Shown piece after piece: positions 18,496 to 29,734 of a stretch of 64,000 nt of DNA. Position 1 is the stretch's first letter; each line of letters opens with the position of its first letter. The stretch is taken from positions 1-64,000 of the forward strand of contig NZ_FNVT01000001.1 of assembly GCF_900108335.1 (NCBI RefSeq), given 5' to 3'. A program made the position numbers and the translations under genes. The notes under the pieces were generated by a model, which had not been told where the DNA came from, ran no database searches, and worked only from the letters and a program-made list of their open reading frames with translations. This stretch comes from Nonomuraea solani (GTDB lineage: Bacteria; Actinomycetota; Actinomycetes; Streptosporangiales; Streptosporangiaceae).

Positions 18496-19599
18496 GTGAA
18501 ACGACGTGCCATGGTGCTCGCCGTGACGGCTCTGGTCGCCGGCATGGGCGCGGGCCGTCCCAGCCCCACCCCTACTCCCACTCCTTCGCCGACCGTCACG
18601 CAGAGCGACGGCACGCTGCAGATTCTCACCTATCGCGGCTACGCCGAATACGGCGGCACGAGCCCCAAGGTCAACTGGGTGGGCTCGTTCGAGAAGGAGA
18701 CCGGCTGCCGCATCGCCAGGCTCGACGTCGTGCAGAGCGCCGAGGAGATGGCCGACCGGGCCGACGACCGCCCCTACGACGTGATCAGCGCCGGGCCGGT
18801 GCTGGCGGGCGACCTCATCGAGCGCAAGCAGGCGCAGCCCATCGACCCGGCCAAGGTGACCGGCTTCGAGGACATCGACGAGCGCTTCCGCGACCTGATG
18901 ACCGTGTCGGGCAAGGTCTACGGGGTGCCCTATCTGTGGGCGTACGACGAGTTCCTCTACGCCTCCGACCGGGTCAAGGGCGGCGGGCTGGAGCAGGTGT
19001 TCGCCTCGGACCGGACGGCGCTCAGGGACAGCGCGATGACGATCGCGGACGCGGCCATGGCCGGGGGCGCGAAGGAGCCCTACGAGCTGGATACGACCGA
19101 CTTCGGCAAGGCGATGGCGCTGCTGGAGCGCACCAAGGACCGCACCTACTGGAGCAGCCCGATCGACCTGGTCACCGGGTTCGCCACGGGGAAGCTCGAC
19201 TACGCGCAGGCCACCCCCTACTACCGGCTGCTGCTGCAGCGGGCCGGCAACCCGGTCAAGACGATCGCGACGGATCGCACGACCGGCTGGGTCGACTCCT
19301 GGATGCTCGGCGCCGGCGTCACCGACACCACCTGCGCCTATCGCTGGCTCAACTGGATGACCGCGTCCGGCGCGCAGCGCGACGCGGCCGCGTGGGCGGG
19401 GATGGCGCCCGCCAACGGCAAGGCGTGCAAGGGGCGGGCCAGGCTGATGTGCGAGCTCTACGGGGCGGGCGACGACAAACGGCTCGACCGCGTGCTGTTC
19501 GCCGTGCGGCCGCCTGACGGTTGCCGGGCCGAAGACGGGGAATGCACTGACTACCGCCTCGTCTGGACCGACCGGTGGGGCAAACTGACGACCAAGTGA
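18496..19599 (+). CDS. PotD-like polyamine-binding protein without lipobox cysteine
   Basis: 367 residues. The fold is that of periplasmic/extracellular solute-binding proteins for spermidine and putrescine: LQILTYRGYAEY after the linker, a D-V-I-S-A-G segment, GVPYLWAYDEFLYA in the middle, and a W-V-D-S-W-M-L-G-A-G segment. The N-terminus (MKRRAMVLAVTALVAGMGAG) resembles a lipoprotein signal, but the expected Cys is Gly (GGC instead of TGC), followed by a PSPTP linker. It would therefore be a free secreted protein unless a different anchor exists. GTG start, AGGGGGG 5 nt upstream. No ABC permease or ATPase genes lie nearby. It follows the dehydrogenase by 98 bp on the same strand and may be co-transcribed. 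Confidence 0.8.
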   Translation: MKRRAMVLAVTALVAGMGAGRPSPTPTPTPSPTVTQSDGTLQILTYRGYAEYGGTSPKVNWVGSFEKETGCRIARLDVVQSAEEMADRADDRPYDVISAGPVLAGDLIERKQAQPIDPAKVTGFEDIDERFRDLMTVSGKVYGVPYLWAYDEFLYASDRVKGGGLEQVFASDRTALRDSAMTIADAAMAGGAKEPYELDTTDFGKAMALLERTKDRTYWSSPIDLVTGFATGKLDYAQATPYYRLLLQRAGNPVKTIATDRTTGWVDSWMLGAGVTDTTCAYRWLNWMTASGAQRDAAAWAGMAPANGKACKGRARLMCELYGAGDDKRLDRVLFAVRPPDGCRAEDGECTDYRLVWTDRWGKLTTK

Positions 19600-19711
19600 G
19601 TGACGCGGTCGTGTCCTTCCCCCGCGGACGCGGCCTGCGGAGGCGCCCCGGGCCTTCCCCCCGTCCCGGGGCGTCTCGCTCACCGCCGCGCGGGCGGCGG
19701 CTCAGCTCGGC

Positions 19712-19963
19712 TCAGCGAGACGGGAAGGCGACCACGGTGGCCATCGGGGTGGGCATGAGCGCCTCCGCGCAGTCGCCGCAGGCGAGCACCGCGGAGTCGT
19801 CGGGCAGCCGGCCCACGCGCACGCGCGGTCGCGGCCAGCGCTTGTGGCAGACGACACACGCGTCACCCTCGCGCTGTGCCGAGGTCAAGCCCTCAGGGTC
19901 GAACGTCAACACACTCCGCGCCGTTCTGGTCGGACCCCAGTTCATCACGCTCCCAGCAGCCAT
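19712..19963 (-). CDS. Small zinc-ribbon-like protein
   Basis: 83 residues with two Cys pairs, CVVC near 37 and CGDC near 62, separated by about 22 residues with basic and aromatic residues, a likely zinc-binding knuckle. Function unknown; similar small proteins are common in actinomycetes. Start is ATG 19963 or ATG 19945 (MNWGPTRTARSV), the second having GGGAG 4 nt upstream. It converges on the PotD-like gene and stands upstream of nothing obvious on its own strand. Confidence 0.6.
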   Translation of the reverse strand: MAAGSVMNWGPTRTARSVLTFDPEGLTSAQREGDACVVCHKRWPRPRVRVGRLPDDSAVLACGDCAEALMPTPMATVVAFPSR

Positions 19964-20072
19964 AGCCCATCCCTATGTCGGAACCGTTATAACCCTGACC
20001 GAGGCCGGAGGCGTCTAGCTGAGCGTCAAGTCAGGGTGAATTCTCTACCCGAGTGCCGCCTGTTACACCACA

Positions 20073-20107
20073 AAACGGGCATCCAGCCGCAAGCTGGATG
20101 CCCGTTT
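20073..20107. terminator. Terminator after the GABA aminotransferase
   Basis: Perfect 15-bp stem AAACGGGCATCCAGC (20073-20087), loop CGCAA, with T-rich flanks on both sides (TTT one way, TTTTG the other). It lies 14 bp past the gabT stop on the minus strand and can act in both directions. Confidence 0.85.
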
Positions 20108-20120
20108 CGTTGGGTTTCGT

Positions 20121-21449
20121 CTAGAGCTCGGCGATCGCCTTCTCCAGGATGCCGAGGCCCTCTTCGAGCAGGTGCTCGGGGATGACGAGCGGCGGCAGGA
20201 AGCGCAGGACGTTGCCGTACGTGCCCGCCGTCAGGACCAGCAGGCCCTCCGCGTGGCAGCGCTTCACGATCTCCGCCACGGCCGCCGGGTTCGGCTCCTT
20301 GGTGCCGGGCTCGACCAGCTCGATCGCGATCATCGCGCCGCGCCCGCGTACGTCGCCGATCACCTCGAACCGCTCCTTGAGCGCCTCCAGGCGGGGCAGC
20401 ATGATCTCCCCGATGCGGCGGGCCCTGGCGACCAGGTCCTCCGCCTCGATGGTCTCCAGCACGCCGAGCGCGGCCTCGCAGGCGAGGGGGTTGCCGCCGT
20501 ACGTGCCGCCGAGGCCGCCCGCGTGCACCTTGTCCATGATCTCCGCGCGCCCGGTGATCCCGGCCAGCGGCAGGCCGCCCGCGATGCCCTTGGCGGTGGT
20601 GATGATGTCCGGCACGACGCCCTCGTCCTCACAGGCGAACATCGTCCCGGTACGCGCGAAGCCCGTCTGCACCTCGTCGGCCACGAACACGATCCCGTTC
20701 GCCCGGCAGAACTCCGCGATGCGCGGCAGGAACCCCCTGGCCGGCACGATGAACCCGCCCTCGCCGGCGATCGGCTCGATCACCACGGCGGCCACGTTGT
20801 GCGCGCCGATCTGCTTGGTGATCACGTCGATGGCCTGCTCGACGGCCTCGTCCGCGCAGTTCTCCGGGCCGCTCGGCCACCGGTACGGGTAGGCCAGCGG
20901 CACCCGGTGCACCTCCGGCGCGAACGGGCCGAATCCCTCCTTGTACGGCATGTTCTTGGCCGTCAGCGTCATCGTGAGCAGCGTGCGGCCGTGGTAGCCG
21001 TGGTCGAACACCACGACGGCCGGCCGGCCCGTGGCGTGCCGGGCGATCTTGACCGCGTTCTCCACGGCCTCGGCGCCGGAGCTCACCAGGAAGGAGCGCT
21101 TCTCGTGGTCGCCCGGGGTCAGCTCGTTGAGCTTCTCGCAGACCCGCACGTACGACTCGTACGGCGTGACCATGAAACAGGTGTGGGTGAAGTCGGCCAC
21201 CTGCTTCTGGACCCGCTCGACGACCTTGGGCGCGGCGTTGCCGACGTTCGTCACGGCGATGCCGGAGCCGAAGTCGATCAGCGAGTTCCCGTCGGCGTCC
21301 TGCACCACGCCGCCGCCGGCGCGGGTGACGAAGACCGGCAGGGCGGTGCCGATGCCGGGCGGGACGGCGGACTGCTTGCGGGCCAGCAACTCCTGGGACT
21401 TGGGGCCTGGGATCGCGGTCACGAGGCGCCGCTCCTGGGGAATGCTCAT
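20121..21449 (-). CDS. gabT: 4-aminobutyrate aminotransferase
   Basis: 442 residues, class III PLP aminotransferase. Motifs are DFGSGIAVTNVG near 62, SSGAEAVENAVKIAR near 120, YHGRT near 152, ADEVQTGFARTG near 250 and the Schiff-base lysine in TTAKGIAGGLP near 278. GabT moves the amino group of GABA to 2-oxoglutarate, yielding succinate semialdehyde in the cytosol. ATG 21449 is preceded by TAGCGT and 7 nt with no Shine-Dalgarno, a leaderless arrangement. It is divergent from a PucR regulator, and an aldehyde dehydrogenase able to finish the pathway lies at 23951. Confidence 0.9.
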   Translation of the reverse strand: MSIPQERRLVTAIPGPKSQELLARKQSAVPPGIGTALPVFVTRAGGGVVQDADGNSLIDFGSGIAVTNVGNAAPKVVERVQKQVADFTHTCFMVTPYESYVRVCEKLNELTPGDHEKRSFLVSSGAEAVENAVKIARHATGRPAVVVFDHGYHGRTLLTMTLTAKNMPYKEGFGPFAPEVHRVPLAYPYRWPSGPENCADEAVEQAIDVITKQIGAHNVAAVVIEPIAGEGGFIVPARGFLPRIAEFCRANGIVFVADEVQTGFARTGTMFACEDEGVVPDIITTAKGIAGGLPLAGITGRAEIMDKVHAGGLGGTYGGNPLACEAALGVLETIEAEDLVARARRIGEIMLPRLEALKERFEVIGDVRGRGAMIAIELVEPGTKEPNPAAVAEIVKRCHAEGLLVLTAGTYGNVLRFLPPLVIPEHLLEEGLGILEKAIAEL

Positions 21450-21526
21450 GGTTCTGACGCTACGGCGGGCTCCCACCTGGGCCGATACGTCGATATGTCA
21501 CACTGAAGGTGCTCGTCTTTGCCGGA

Positions 21527-23068
21527 ATGGATAAAACACGCATGCCGCCTACGCTGCAGACCGTCGTGCGCCGCATGAACTTCCGGCCGCTGGCCGGGAC
21601 CTCGGGCGGCGGGGTGCTGGACGCCGCGGTGCGGTGGGTGGCGGTCAGCGAGCTCGCGGACCCCACACCGTACCTGGAGGGCGGCGAACTGCTGCTCACC
21701 ACCGGCATGCGGATGGAAGGCGACCTGCGGCACTACGTCGGCCGCCTGGTGGCCAGGGGAGTGGCCGGGCTGGGGTTCGGCGTCGGGGTGTCGCACGAGG
21801 AGACGCCGCCCGCCCTCGTCGAGGCCGCCGAGGAGGCCGGGCTGCCGCTGTTCGAGGTGCCGCGCGAGACACCGTTCATCGCGGTCGGCAAGGCCGTCAG
21901 CGAGCTGCTGGCCGCCGAGCAGTACGAGGAGGTCACCCGGGCCTTCGCCGCCCAGGGACGGCTGACGCGGGCGGCGCTGCGGCCCGAGGGCATGCACGCG
22001 GTCATCGACCGGCTGGCCAAGGAGGTCGGCGGGTGGGCGGCGCTGCTGGAGGAGTCGGGCGAGGTCCGGCACGCCACGCGCGGCGCCAGGACGGAGGCGG
22101 TCGCCGCCGAACTCGCCCGCCGCCGCGGCCGCCCCGTCCCCGGCCGTACCGGGGGTGCCGAGCGGCCGCCGGACAGTCTCGCGCTGTCCGCGCCAGGGGA
22201 GCACACCGTCATCCAGCCGCTGGGCGGCGGCGGACGGCCGCGCGGGTTCTTCGCCGTGGGGGCCGGGCACGCCTTCTCGCCCGTCACCCACACGGTGATC
22301 AACGCGGCCGGCTCGCTGCTCACCCTCGCCATGGAACAGGGCAGGACCCAGCTCGCCGCCGAACGCCGCCTCAGGACCGCCGTACTGGAGCTGCTGCTGT
22401 CGGGGGAGGAGGACCGGGCCCGCACGGTGCTGGGCGCGCTCGGCGGACGGCTCCCGGACGGGCCCCTGATCGTGCTCGCGGCGCCTCCGGAGGCGTTGGA
22501 GGCCCTGGAGCCCGTGGCGTTCACCGCCGCGCCCGGCGGCCCTCACAGCGGCCCTCACAGCGGCTCCGGTGAGGAGCCGGTCGTCGCGCTGGTGGCCGAA
22601 CCGGAGGCGGAGGAGGTCGCGGCGGCCGCCGAGGGGCCCGTGGGCCTCAGCCAGCCCTGCGGATACGACGGCCTTCGCAACGCCCTCGACCAGGCGAGCA
22701 GGGCGCTGGAGTCGGGCGGCGGCGGCGTGGTCCGGTTCGGGGAACTGGCCGGTCAGGGCCTGCTCGGGCTGCTCGACCAGGCCACCGTGCGGGCGTTCTC
22801 GGCCGCGCTGCTGGCCCCGCTCACCGGGTACGGCTCCCGGGCCGACCTCGTGCGGTCGCTCCGCGCGTACCTGGACAGCAACGGCCACTGGGACGCGGCG
22901 GCGCAGCGGCTGGGCGTGCACCGGCACACCCTGCGCTACCGCATGAGACGCGTCGCCGAACTGCTCGGCCGCGACCTCGACGACCCCGGCGTACGCGCGG
23001 AGCTGTGGCTCGCCCTGGAGGCGGCCCAACGGCCTAGTCCTGCTTCTCCACCAGATAGCAGCAGATAG
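21527..23068 (+). CDS. PucR family regulator, probable GABA-catabolism activator
   Basis: About 513 residues: N-terminal PucR domain with LEGGELLLTTGMRM near 50 and RETPFI near 112, variable middle, and a C-terminal HTH (YLDSNGHWDAAAQRLGVHRH) near 460-500. PucR-type proteins activate GABA use in some actinobacteria and are often placed divergent to gabT, as here. Start is uncertain: GTG 21509, ATG 21527 and ATG 21542 are in frame, none with a good Shine-Dalgarno. A short in-frame repeat (GGPHSGPHSGSG) sits near residue 340. The 3' end overlaps the convergent TetR gene by 35 bp. Confidence 0.87.
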   Translation: MDKTRMPPTLQTVVRRMNFRPLAGTSGGGVLDAAVRWVAVSELADPTPYLEGGELLLTTGMRMEGDLRHYVGRLVARGVAGLGFGVGVSHEETPPALVEAAEEAGLPLFEVPRETPFIAVGKAVSELLAAEQYEEVTRAFAAQGRLTRAALRPEGMHAVIDRLAKEVGGWAALLEESGEVRHATRGARTEAVAAELARRRGRPVPGRTGGAERPPDSLALSAPGEHTVIQPLGGGGRPRGFFAVGAGHAFSPVTHTVINAAGSLLTLAMEQGRTQLAAERRLRTAVLELLLSGEEDRARTVLGALGGRLPDGPLIVLAAPPEALEALEPVAFTAAPGGPHSGPHSGSGEEPVVALVAEPEAEEVAAAAEGPVGLSQPCGYDGLRNALDQASRALESGGGGVVRFGELAGQGLLGLLDQATVRAFSAALLAPLTGYGSRADLVRSLRAYLDSNGHWDAAAQRLGVHRHTLRYRMRRVAELLGRDLDDPGVRAELWLALEAAQRPSPASPPDSSR

Positions 23069-23660
23069 TCGCCATCGTCACCGCCTCGTACGTCCGCCCG
23101 TCGCGTAGGTGCCCGGCCCGTTCGAGGCTGATCGCCCCCTGGGCCGCCGCCCACAGCGCGTCCGCGATCTTGCGCGGCTGGGTCGGGACCAGGTAGCCGG
23201 CCGAGATGCAGTCGGCGATCACCCGGTCGAGGATGTTCAGGGCGGCGCGGGCCAGCGTCCTGGCGCGCTCGCTGGGCTCGAAGCCGGGGATCGCGCGCTC
23301 GAACATCAGGCTGTAGTAGCCCGGCTCGGCCAGGCACGCCTGGCGGTAGGCGGGCCCGAGCGCGCTCAGGTGCTCGAACGGGTTGCGGCGCTGCGGCACG
23401 GACTCGAGAAAGCGGCGGAAGCGCTCGAACCCCTCCAGATAGAGCGCCTCCGCCAGACCCTCCCGGTTGCCGAACATGGTGTACATCACGGTCGTCGTGC
23501 AGCCCGCCTCCGCGGCGATCCTGCGCATGGTGAGGCTCTCCGGGCCGTCCGACTGGAGCAGGTTCACCGCCACGTCGAGCAGACGGGAACGGAGTTCGTC
23601 GTGACCGGCACGCTCACCCAGCAGGTAGGCGCCCTGCAGGCCCAGTGGCGCCGAGGTCAT
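23034..23660 (-). CDS. TetR family regulator
   Basis: 208 residues. HTH at about 25-65: L-L-D-V-A-V-N-L-L, LTMRRIAAEAGCTTTVMYTMF and G-N-R-E-G-L. The C-terminal ligand domain has the WHG-like pattern (AYRQACLAEPGYYSLMF). ATG start has GGGGGA 6 nt upstream. It is divergent from the aldehyde dehydrogenase at 23951, and inverted repeats in the gap suggest it controls that gene. Ligand unknown. Confidence 0.85.
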   Translation of the reverse strand: MTSAPLGLQGAYLLGERAGHDELRSRLLDVAVNLLQSDGPESLTMRRIAAEAGCTTTVMYTMFGNREGLAEALYLEGFERFRRFLESVPQRRNPFEHLSALGPAYRQACLAEPGYYSLMFERAIPGFEPSERARTLARAALNILDRVIADCISAGYLVPTQPRKIADALWAAAQGAISLERAGHLRDGRTYEAVTMATICCYLVEKQD

Positions 23661-23678
23661 GAGAGTCCCCCTGTGGCC

Positions 23679-23719
23679 AAGGAACGAAGTGTCCTTGTGA
23701 CCTCACGTTGTTCGGTCAC
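23679..23719. promoter_or_regulatory. Inverted repeats between TetR and aldehyde dehydrogenase
   Basis: Two candidate operators in the 290-bp divergent gap: AAGGA..TCCTT (23679-23696) and GTGACC-N11-GGTCAC (23697-23719). They lie 20-60 bp upstream of the TetR start. The rest of the gap shows no further clear structure apart from a CATAAC box shortly before the dehydrogenase start. Confidence 0.45.
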
Positions 23720-23950
23720 GGGGCCCACGCCTTTCAGATCGGGGGCCCGCCGCGCTGGAGACCCGCACCGATGACTTAGCCATGGCGGAGATCGCTCAAA
23801 CCACCCCGCATGGTAAACATCCCGAATTGGGTCTACTTCTGTTACATCATGGGTATACAACGGGGCTTGTACTTAACGGTGGGCCCTCGCGGGAGTCTTG
23901 TGCATCGTGGTGTAAATCCCCGGTGTGCGGCTTGGCATAACGTCGGGGGT

Positions 23951-25378
<1,428 letters not shown>

Positions 25379-25379
25379 C

Positions 25380-26456
25380 CTAGGCGTGCTCGGCCGTGTT
25401 GAACAGGGCCTTGGCGGCGTCGCCGAAGTAGGGGCCGTACATGGTGCGCTGGTCGTCGCTGTACTTGAAGCTGCTCAGCGACGTGATCGTGCCCTTGCCG
25501 GTCGTGGGGTCGAACCTCGTCATCCAGGGGCCGCCGCTGGAGCCCGCCGTCATGTCGCAGCCGAGGCCCTGGTCGCGGGTCTGGCCGTACGGGTCGTCCT
25601 TGAGGCGGCCCGCGCAGTAGACCAGGTGGTCGCCGTCGTAGGGCGGGTCGGCGGGGTAACCGAAGCCGAACGCCTGGCCGCCGCGCGAGGAGTTGAACCC
25701 GATCTCCTGCGTGCCCACCGCGTCGGCGACGTGCTTGCCGCCCGAGGTGGCCAGGGCGACCATGCCGACGTCGTGGTTGTCGTCGCCGCTGCGTGACCAG
25801 GGGCCGGCGACGAACATGCGGCGGGCGGTGTACTGGCCGTAGGGGTGCGCGCCGCCCGTGCGGTAACCGGGGACGAACGTCCAGTTCGCCGCCCACTCGC
25901 CCACGCCGTCCTTGACGCAGTGGCCGGCGGTGACCACGACGTCCTTGTTGGCGCTCCTGACCGTGCTGGCCGAGCAGACGAAGTCGGCCCCGGCGACCGT
26001 CAGGAACACCCGGCCCGTGGTCCTGGCCACCAGGCCGCCCGTGACCCAGCGGGCGCCGACCGTCCTGGCGTCGGGTCTGGCCGCCGCCAGGGGGCGTGCC
26101 GCGCCCATGAGCCTGCGCGCGGCCTGCTCGCTTGTGAGGTCGGACGTGGTGCGGGTGCTCGTACGGCCCGTCAGGTCGTCCACCAGCTTTCCGCCCTTCG
26201 TCACGACGTCGAGCAGGCCGATCGGGAGGGCTCTGGCCATGCGCTCCGTGGTCCAGTAGGCGAGCACGCGCTGCTGGTCGGCGGGGGTGCGCGCGGCCAC
26301 GTGCTCGACGATGTCGCTGTGGGCGGCGGCCGTGCGGACGTGTGCGGCGGCAGGCGCGCCGGCCTGCTGCGGGCCCGGGACCGCGCCGAGGAGCGTGGGG
26401 CCGATCAGCCCTGCCAGGAGCGGAGCGGCCGCAAGCAGGGGGGTGCTCAGGGTCAT
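25380..26456 (-). CDS. Secreted trypsin-like serine protease
   Basis: 358 residues. An N-terminal signal sequence (residues 1-30) leads a pro-region of about 110 residues. The S1 catalytic triad is visible: His in VVTAGHCV near 174, Asp in [11 protein letters not shown] near 226 and Ser in [10 protein letters not shown] near 309. CSAST and GHC form the first disulfide. Overall it resembles the secreted V8/trypsin-like group of actinomycetes, acting outside the cell on proteins. It ends one base beyond the convergent aldehyde dehydrogenase. Monocistronic. Confidence 0.87.
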   Translation of the reverse strand: MTLSTPLLAAAPLLAGLIGPTLLGAVPGPQQAGAPAAAHVRTAAAHSDIVEHVAARTPADQQRVLAYWTTERMARALPIGLLDVVTKGGKLVDDLTGRTSTRTTSDLTSEQAARRLMGAARPLAAARPDARTVGARWVTGGLVARTTGRVFLTVAGADFVCSASTVRSANKDVVVTAGHCVKDGVGEWAANWTFVPGYRTGGAHPYGQYTARRMFVAGPWSRSGDDNHDVGMVALATSGGKHVADAVGTQEIGFNSSRGGQAFGFGYPADPPYDGDHLVYCAGRLKDDPYGQTRDQGLGCDMTAGSSGGPWMTRFDPTTGKGTITSLSSFKYSDDQRTMYGPYFGDAAKALFNTAEHA

Positions 26457-26726
26457 GGATCACGAGTGTGCACCACGACGTGTGTCGTTGTCGTTACTTT
26501 CGGTAAATGGCCCAGGGTGTGTGGGTGTTTTGGGGTGCTTGATGAGCGGTCTGGGTGTTTGGAGGTCAGCCGCCTAAATATCCAGATTTATTGGGACTCG
26601 TACAAGCTGATATGGCGATATTCCAGCCGGAATTACGTGTGTTATCGCACGTCGCAAAAGGGAGGAAAATCGAGTTCGGGCAGGCCCGCGTGCCCGAGCG
26701 CACCGTCCAGCGGGGACAATGGAGGC

Positions 26727-27917
26727 GTGCATGCAGAGAACCTCCGCTCCGTCGTCGTGCTCGGCTCCACCGGTTCGATCGGCACGCAGGCCCTCGACGT
26801 CATCGCCGCCAACCCGGGCGGCTACCGGGTCGCCGGGCTGGCGGCAGGGGGTGGCAAGGTCGACCTGCTGGCCAGGCAGGCGGCGGAGTTCGGCGCCGAG
26901 GTGGTGGCGGTGGCCGACGCCTCGGCCGTACCGGCGCTGAAGGAGGCGCTGGCGGCGCACCACGCCCGGCCCGTCGTGCTCGCCGGGCCGGAAGGCGTCG
27001 CCGAGGTGGCCGGTTGGCAGTGCGACATGGTGCTCAACGGCATCACCGGCGCGCTCGGGCTGACCTCCACGCTGGTCGCGCTGGAGGCGGGCCGGCTGCT
27101 CGCGCTGGCCAACAAGGAGTCGCTGATCATCGGCGGGCCGCTGGTGAAGCGGCTGGCGAGCCCCGGCCAGATCCTCCCGGTCGACTCCGAGCACTCGGCG
27201 GTGCAGCAGTGCCTGTGGGCCGCCGGGCCCGGCGGTCACGACCCCTCGCGCGTCCGTCAGCTCGTGATCACCGCCAGCGGCGGGCCGTTCAGGGGCATGA
27301 AACGCGAGGAGATGACCGACGTCACGCCGGAGATGGCGCTGGCCCACCCCACCTGGTCCATGGGCCCGGTCATCACGATCAACTCCGCCACCCTGGTCAA
27401 CAAGGGGCTGGAGGTGATCGAGGCACACCTGCTGTTCGACCTGCCCTTCGACCGGATCGAGGTCGTGGTGCACCCGCAGTCGATCATCCACTCCATGGTC
27501 GAATACATCGACGGCTCCACCATCGCCCAGGCCAGCCCGCCCGACATGCGGCTGCCGATCGCGCTGGCGCTCGGCCACCCCGAGCGCGTCCCCGGCGCGG
27601 CCCGGCCGATCGACTGGACCAAGGCGCACACGTGGACGTTCGAGCCGCTGGACGACGTGGCGTTCCCGTCCGTCGCGCTGGCCAGGCACGTCGGCAGTGA
27701 GGGCGGCACCGCGCCGGCCGTCTACAACGCCGCCAACGAGGCGTGCCTCGACGCGTTCATGCGGGGCCGGCTGCCCTTCCTGGCCATCGTCGACACCGTG
27801 GCCAAGGTCGTCGAGGAGCACCAGGTGACTCCCGCCGATTCCGTCGAAGAGGTGCTGGCGGCCGACGCCTGGGCGCGCGCCCGTGCGGCGGAACTCACAG
27901 CCGGGCAGTCCCGCTAG
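26727..27917 (+). CDS. dxr: 1-deoxy-D-xylulose 5-phosphate reductoisomerase
   Basis: 396 residues. NADPH-binding GSTGSIGTQ near 11, ANKESLI near 130, the metal/substrate motif PVDSEHSA near 152, SGGPFRG near 183 and NSATLVNKG near 214 are all family hallmarks. It converts DXP to MEP, the committed step of the MEP isoprenoid pathway. GTG 26727 is the only reasonable start; GGAGG lies 1 nt before it and GGGGA 10 nt before, so initiation may be weak or leaderless. It is followed 39 bp later by ispG. The site-2 protease gene that normally sits between these two in actinomycetes is missing. Confidence 0.95.
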   Translation: MHAENLRSVVVLGSTGSIGTQALDVIAANPGGYRVAGLAAGGGKVDLLARQAAEFGAEVVAVADASAVPALKEALAAHHARPVVLAGPEGVAEVAGWQCDMVLNGITGALGLTSTLVALEAGRLLALANKESLIIGGPLVKRLASPGQILPVDSEHSAVQQCLWAAGPGGHDPSRVRQLVITASGGPFRGMKREEMTDVTPEMALAHPTWSMGPVITINSATLVNKGLEVIEAHLLFDLPFDRIEVVVHPQSIIHSMVEYIDGSTIAQASPPDMRLPIALALGHPERVPGAARPIDWTKAHTWTFEPLDDVAFPSVALARHVGSEGGTAPAVYNAANEACLDAFMRGRLPFLAIVDTVAKVVEEHQVTPADSVEEVLAADAWARARAAELTAGQSR

Positions 27918-27956
27918 CTACCTAAACTGGAAAGCGTCGTCACACTAAGGGTTGAA

Positions 27957-29120
27957 ATGTCTCCTGTAGCTCTCGGCATCCCGTCGGTCCGTCCCAAGCC
28001 CCTCGCCGAACGCCGCCACTCCCGCCAGATCATGGTCGGCAGCGTGCCCGTGGGCGGGGACGCGCCGGTCTCGGTGCAGTCGATGACGACGACGGTGACC
28101 GCCGACGTCAACGCCACCCTGCAGCAGATCGCCGAGCTCACGGCGTCGGGCTGCCAGATCGTCCGCGTGGCCGTACCGTCTCAGGACGATGCCGACGCGC
28201 TCCCGATCATCGCGAAGAAGTCGCAGATCCCGGTGATCGCCGACATCCACTTCCAGCCGAAGTACGTGTTCGCCGCCATCGAGGCCGGCTGCGCGGCCGT
28301 CCGGGTGAACCCCGGAAATATCAAGAAATTCGACGACAAGGTCGGCGAGATCGCTCGCGCGGCCGCCGACCACGGCGTCCCGATCCGCATCGGCGTCAAC
28401 GCCGGCTCCCTCGACCCCAGGCTCCTGCAGAAGTACGGCAAGGCCACCCCCGAGGCGCTGGTCGAGTCCGCGCTGTGGGAGTGCTCCCTGTTCGAGGAGC
28501 ACGGCTTCCGCGACATCAAGATCTCGGTCAAGCACAACGACCCCGTCGTCATGATCAACGCCTACCGCCTCCTGGCCGCCCGCTGCGACTACCCGCTGCA
28601 CCTGGGCGTCACGGAGGCCGGCCCCGCCTTCCAGGGCACGATCAAGTCGGCCGTCGCCTTCGGCGCGCTGCTGGCGGAGGGCATCGGCGACACGATCCGC
28701 GTCTCCCTCTCGGCCCCGCCGGTCGAGGAGGTCAAGGTCGGCGCCCAGATCCTGGAGTCGCTGGGCCTGCGCGAACGCGGCCTCGAAATCGTCTCCTGCC
28801 CGTCGTGCGGCCGCGCCCAGGTCGACGTCTACACCCTCGCCGAGCAGGTCCAGGCGGGCCTGGAGGGCATGAAGGTCCCGCTGCGGGTGGCCGTCATGGG
28901 CTGCGTCGTCAACGGGCCCGGGGAGGCCAGGGAGGCGGACCTGGGGGTGGCCTCGGGCAACGGCAAGGGGCAGATCTTCGTCAAGGGCGAGGTCATCAAG
29001 ACCGTACCGGAGTCGCAGATCGTCGAGACCCTGATCGAGGAGGCCCTGCGCCTGGCCGACGAGATGGGCGTCGAGGTCGACCTCGACGAGGACGCGAGCC
29101 CGACGGTCACGGTCGGCTGA
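27957..29120 (+). CDS. ispG: 4-hydroxy-3-methylbut-2-enyl diphosphate synthase (flavodoxin)
   Basis: 387 residues, GcpE family. The TIM barrel begins [20 protein letters not shown]. The [4Fe-4S] Cys residues are in SCPSCGRAQ near 282 and [11 protein letters not shown] near 319. It makes HMBPP from MEcPP, the penultimate step of the MEP pathway. ATG start has AAGGG 6 nt upstream. It is in an operon with dxr, and ends at a strong hairpin. The GNAT gene usual after ispG is 2.9 kb downstream, displaced by a toxin-antitoxin pair and a hydrolase. Confidence 0.96.
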   Translation: MSPVALGIPSVRPKPLAERRHSRQIMVGSVPVGGDAPVSVQSMTTTVTADVNATLQQIAELTASGCQIVRVAVPSQDDADALPIIAKKSQIPVIADIHFQPKYVFAAIEAGCAAVRVNPGNIKKFDDKVGEIARAAADHGVPIRIGVNAGSLDPRLLQKYGKATPEALVESALWECSLFEEHGFRDIKISVKHNDPVVMINAYRLLAARCDYPLHLGVTEAGPAFQGTIKSAVAFGALLAEGIGDTIRVSLSAPPVEEVKVGAQILESLGLRERGLEIVSCPSCGRAQVDVYTLAEQVQAGLEGMKVPLRVAVMGCVVNGPGEAREADLGVASGNGKGQIFVKGEVIKTVPESQIVETLIEEALRLADEMGVEVDLDEDASPTVTVG

Positions 29121-29127
29121 TCTTCTT

Positions 29128-29163
29128 CCGGGGTGTGGGCCTGAAAGTAGGCCCACACCCCGG
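29128..29163 (+). terminator. Terminator after ispG
   Basis: Perfect 15-bp stem CCGGGGTGTGGGCCT (29128-29142), loop GAAAGT, complementary arm 29149-29163. There is no T-run on the plus strand, but stem length and position 8 bp past the stop support termination. Confidence 0.75.
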
Positions 29164-29168
29164 CCGGC

Positions 29169-29719
29169 TCATCCGAACCATCGTCTGACCTCATCGGCGA
29201 ACCTTGGTGTGCCGGTTCGCTCCAGGGCTGTCATCAGTCCCGGTACGGTTCTGGGATCGCGCTTGTAGCCGTCAGCTTGCTCGCGCAGCGTTCGAAGGAC
29301 AATTCGGGGTGCCGCATCCAGCAGCCGAGGAGGAAGATGTCCGGAGTGAGCAGTTCGATGTCGTACGGCTCGCGGGAGTCTGCGGGAAAGTCTTTCGCAT
29401 TGAAGGTCACCAGCGCGTTCGCGCCCACGCACACTCCGGCGGCCAGCACATGACGGTCCTTCTCGTCGCAGGTCACCGTGGGGATGAGAGGCTGGTAGCC
29501 GATCACTTCGGCGTCTTCGAAGGCGAGTCGCATCTCGGCCACCAGCCGGCGCACGACCTGGGCAGGGATGCCTGCCCTGATCAAGTTACGGTCCAGCTCA
29601 TCCAGGATGTCCGCGGACCACAGCGGCCGGAACAGGCCGGCTTCCGCCAGGCGCAGCAGAGTGTCCCGTAGATAGGCGGGATACAGAACGCGCGTGTCAA
29701 GGACGACGCTATAGGTCAT
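29169..29719 (-). pseudogene. PIN-domain toxin, frameshifted near its 3' end
   Basis: The N-terminal ~135 codons (from ATG 29719) encode a PIN ribonuclease: MTYSVVLDTRVLYPAYLRD with the first acidic residue, L-D-E-L-D, D-E-K-D-R-H-V-L-A-A and V-T-F-N-A-K-D-F, the usual acidic active-site set. In the open frame the last 25 residues are unrelated and stop at 29234. The minus-one shifted frame carries the expected family C-terminus (LLDAAPRIVLRTLREQADG, then LMTALERTGTPRFADEVRR) to a stop at 29169. One missing base near 29320-29326 explains this. Catalytic residues precede the break, so activity may remain. Partner of the HTH antitoxin 15 bp upstream. A sequencing error cannot be excluded. Confidence 0.8.
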
Positions 29720-29734
29720 GCCGACCCCATCTGA

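Noticed and set aside
26555..27700. Alternative frame with a good GGGAGG site upstream of dxr
   Set aside because: Its product is Arg/Gly-rich with no motif, while the dxr frame carries every reductoisomerase motif.
29234..29310. Programmed ribosomal frameshift in the PIN gene
   Set aside because: There is no slippery heptamer or following pseudoknot evident at the break; a one-base loss or read error is simpler.
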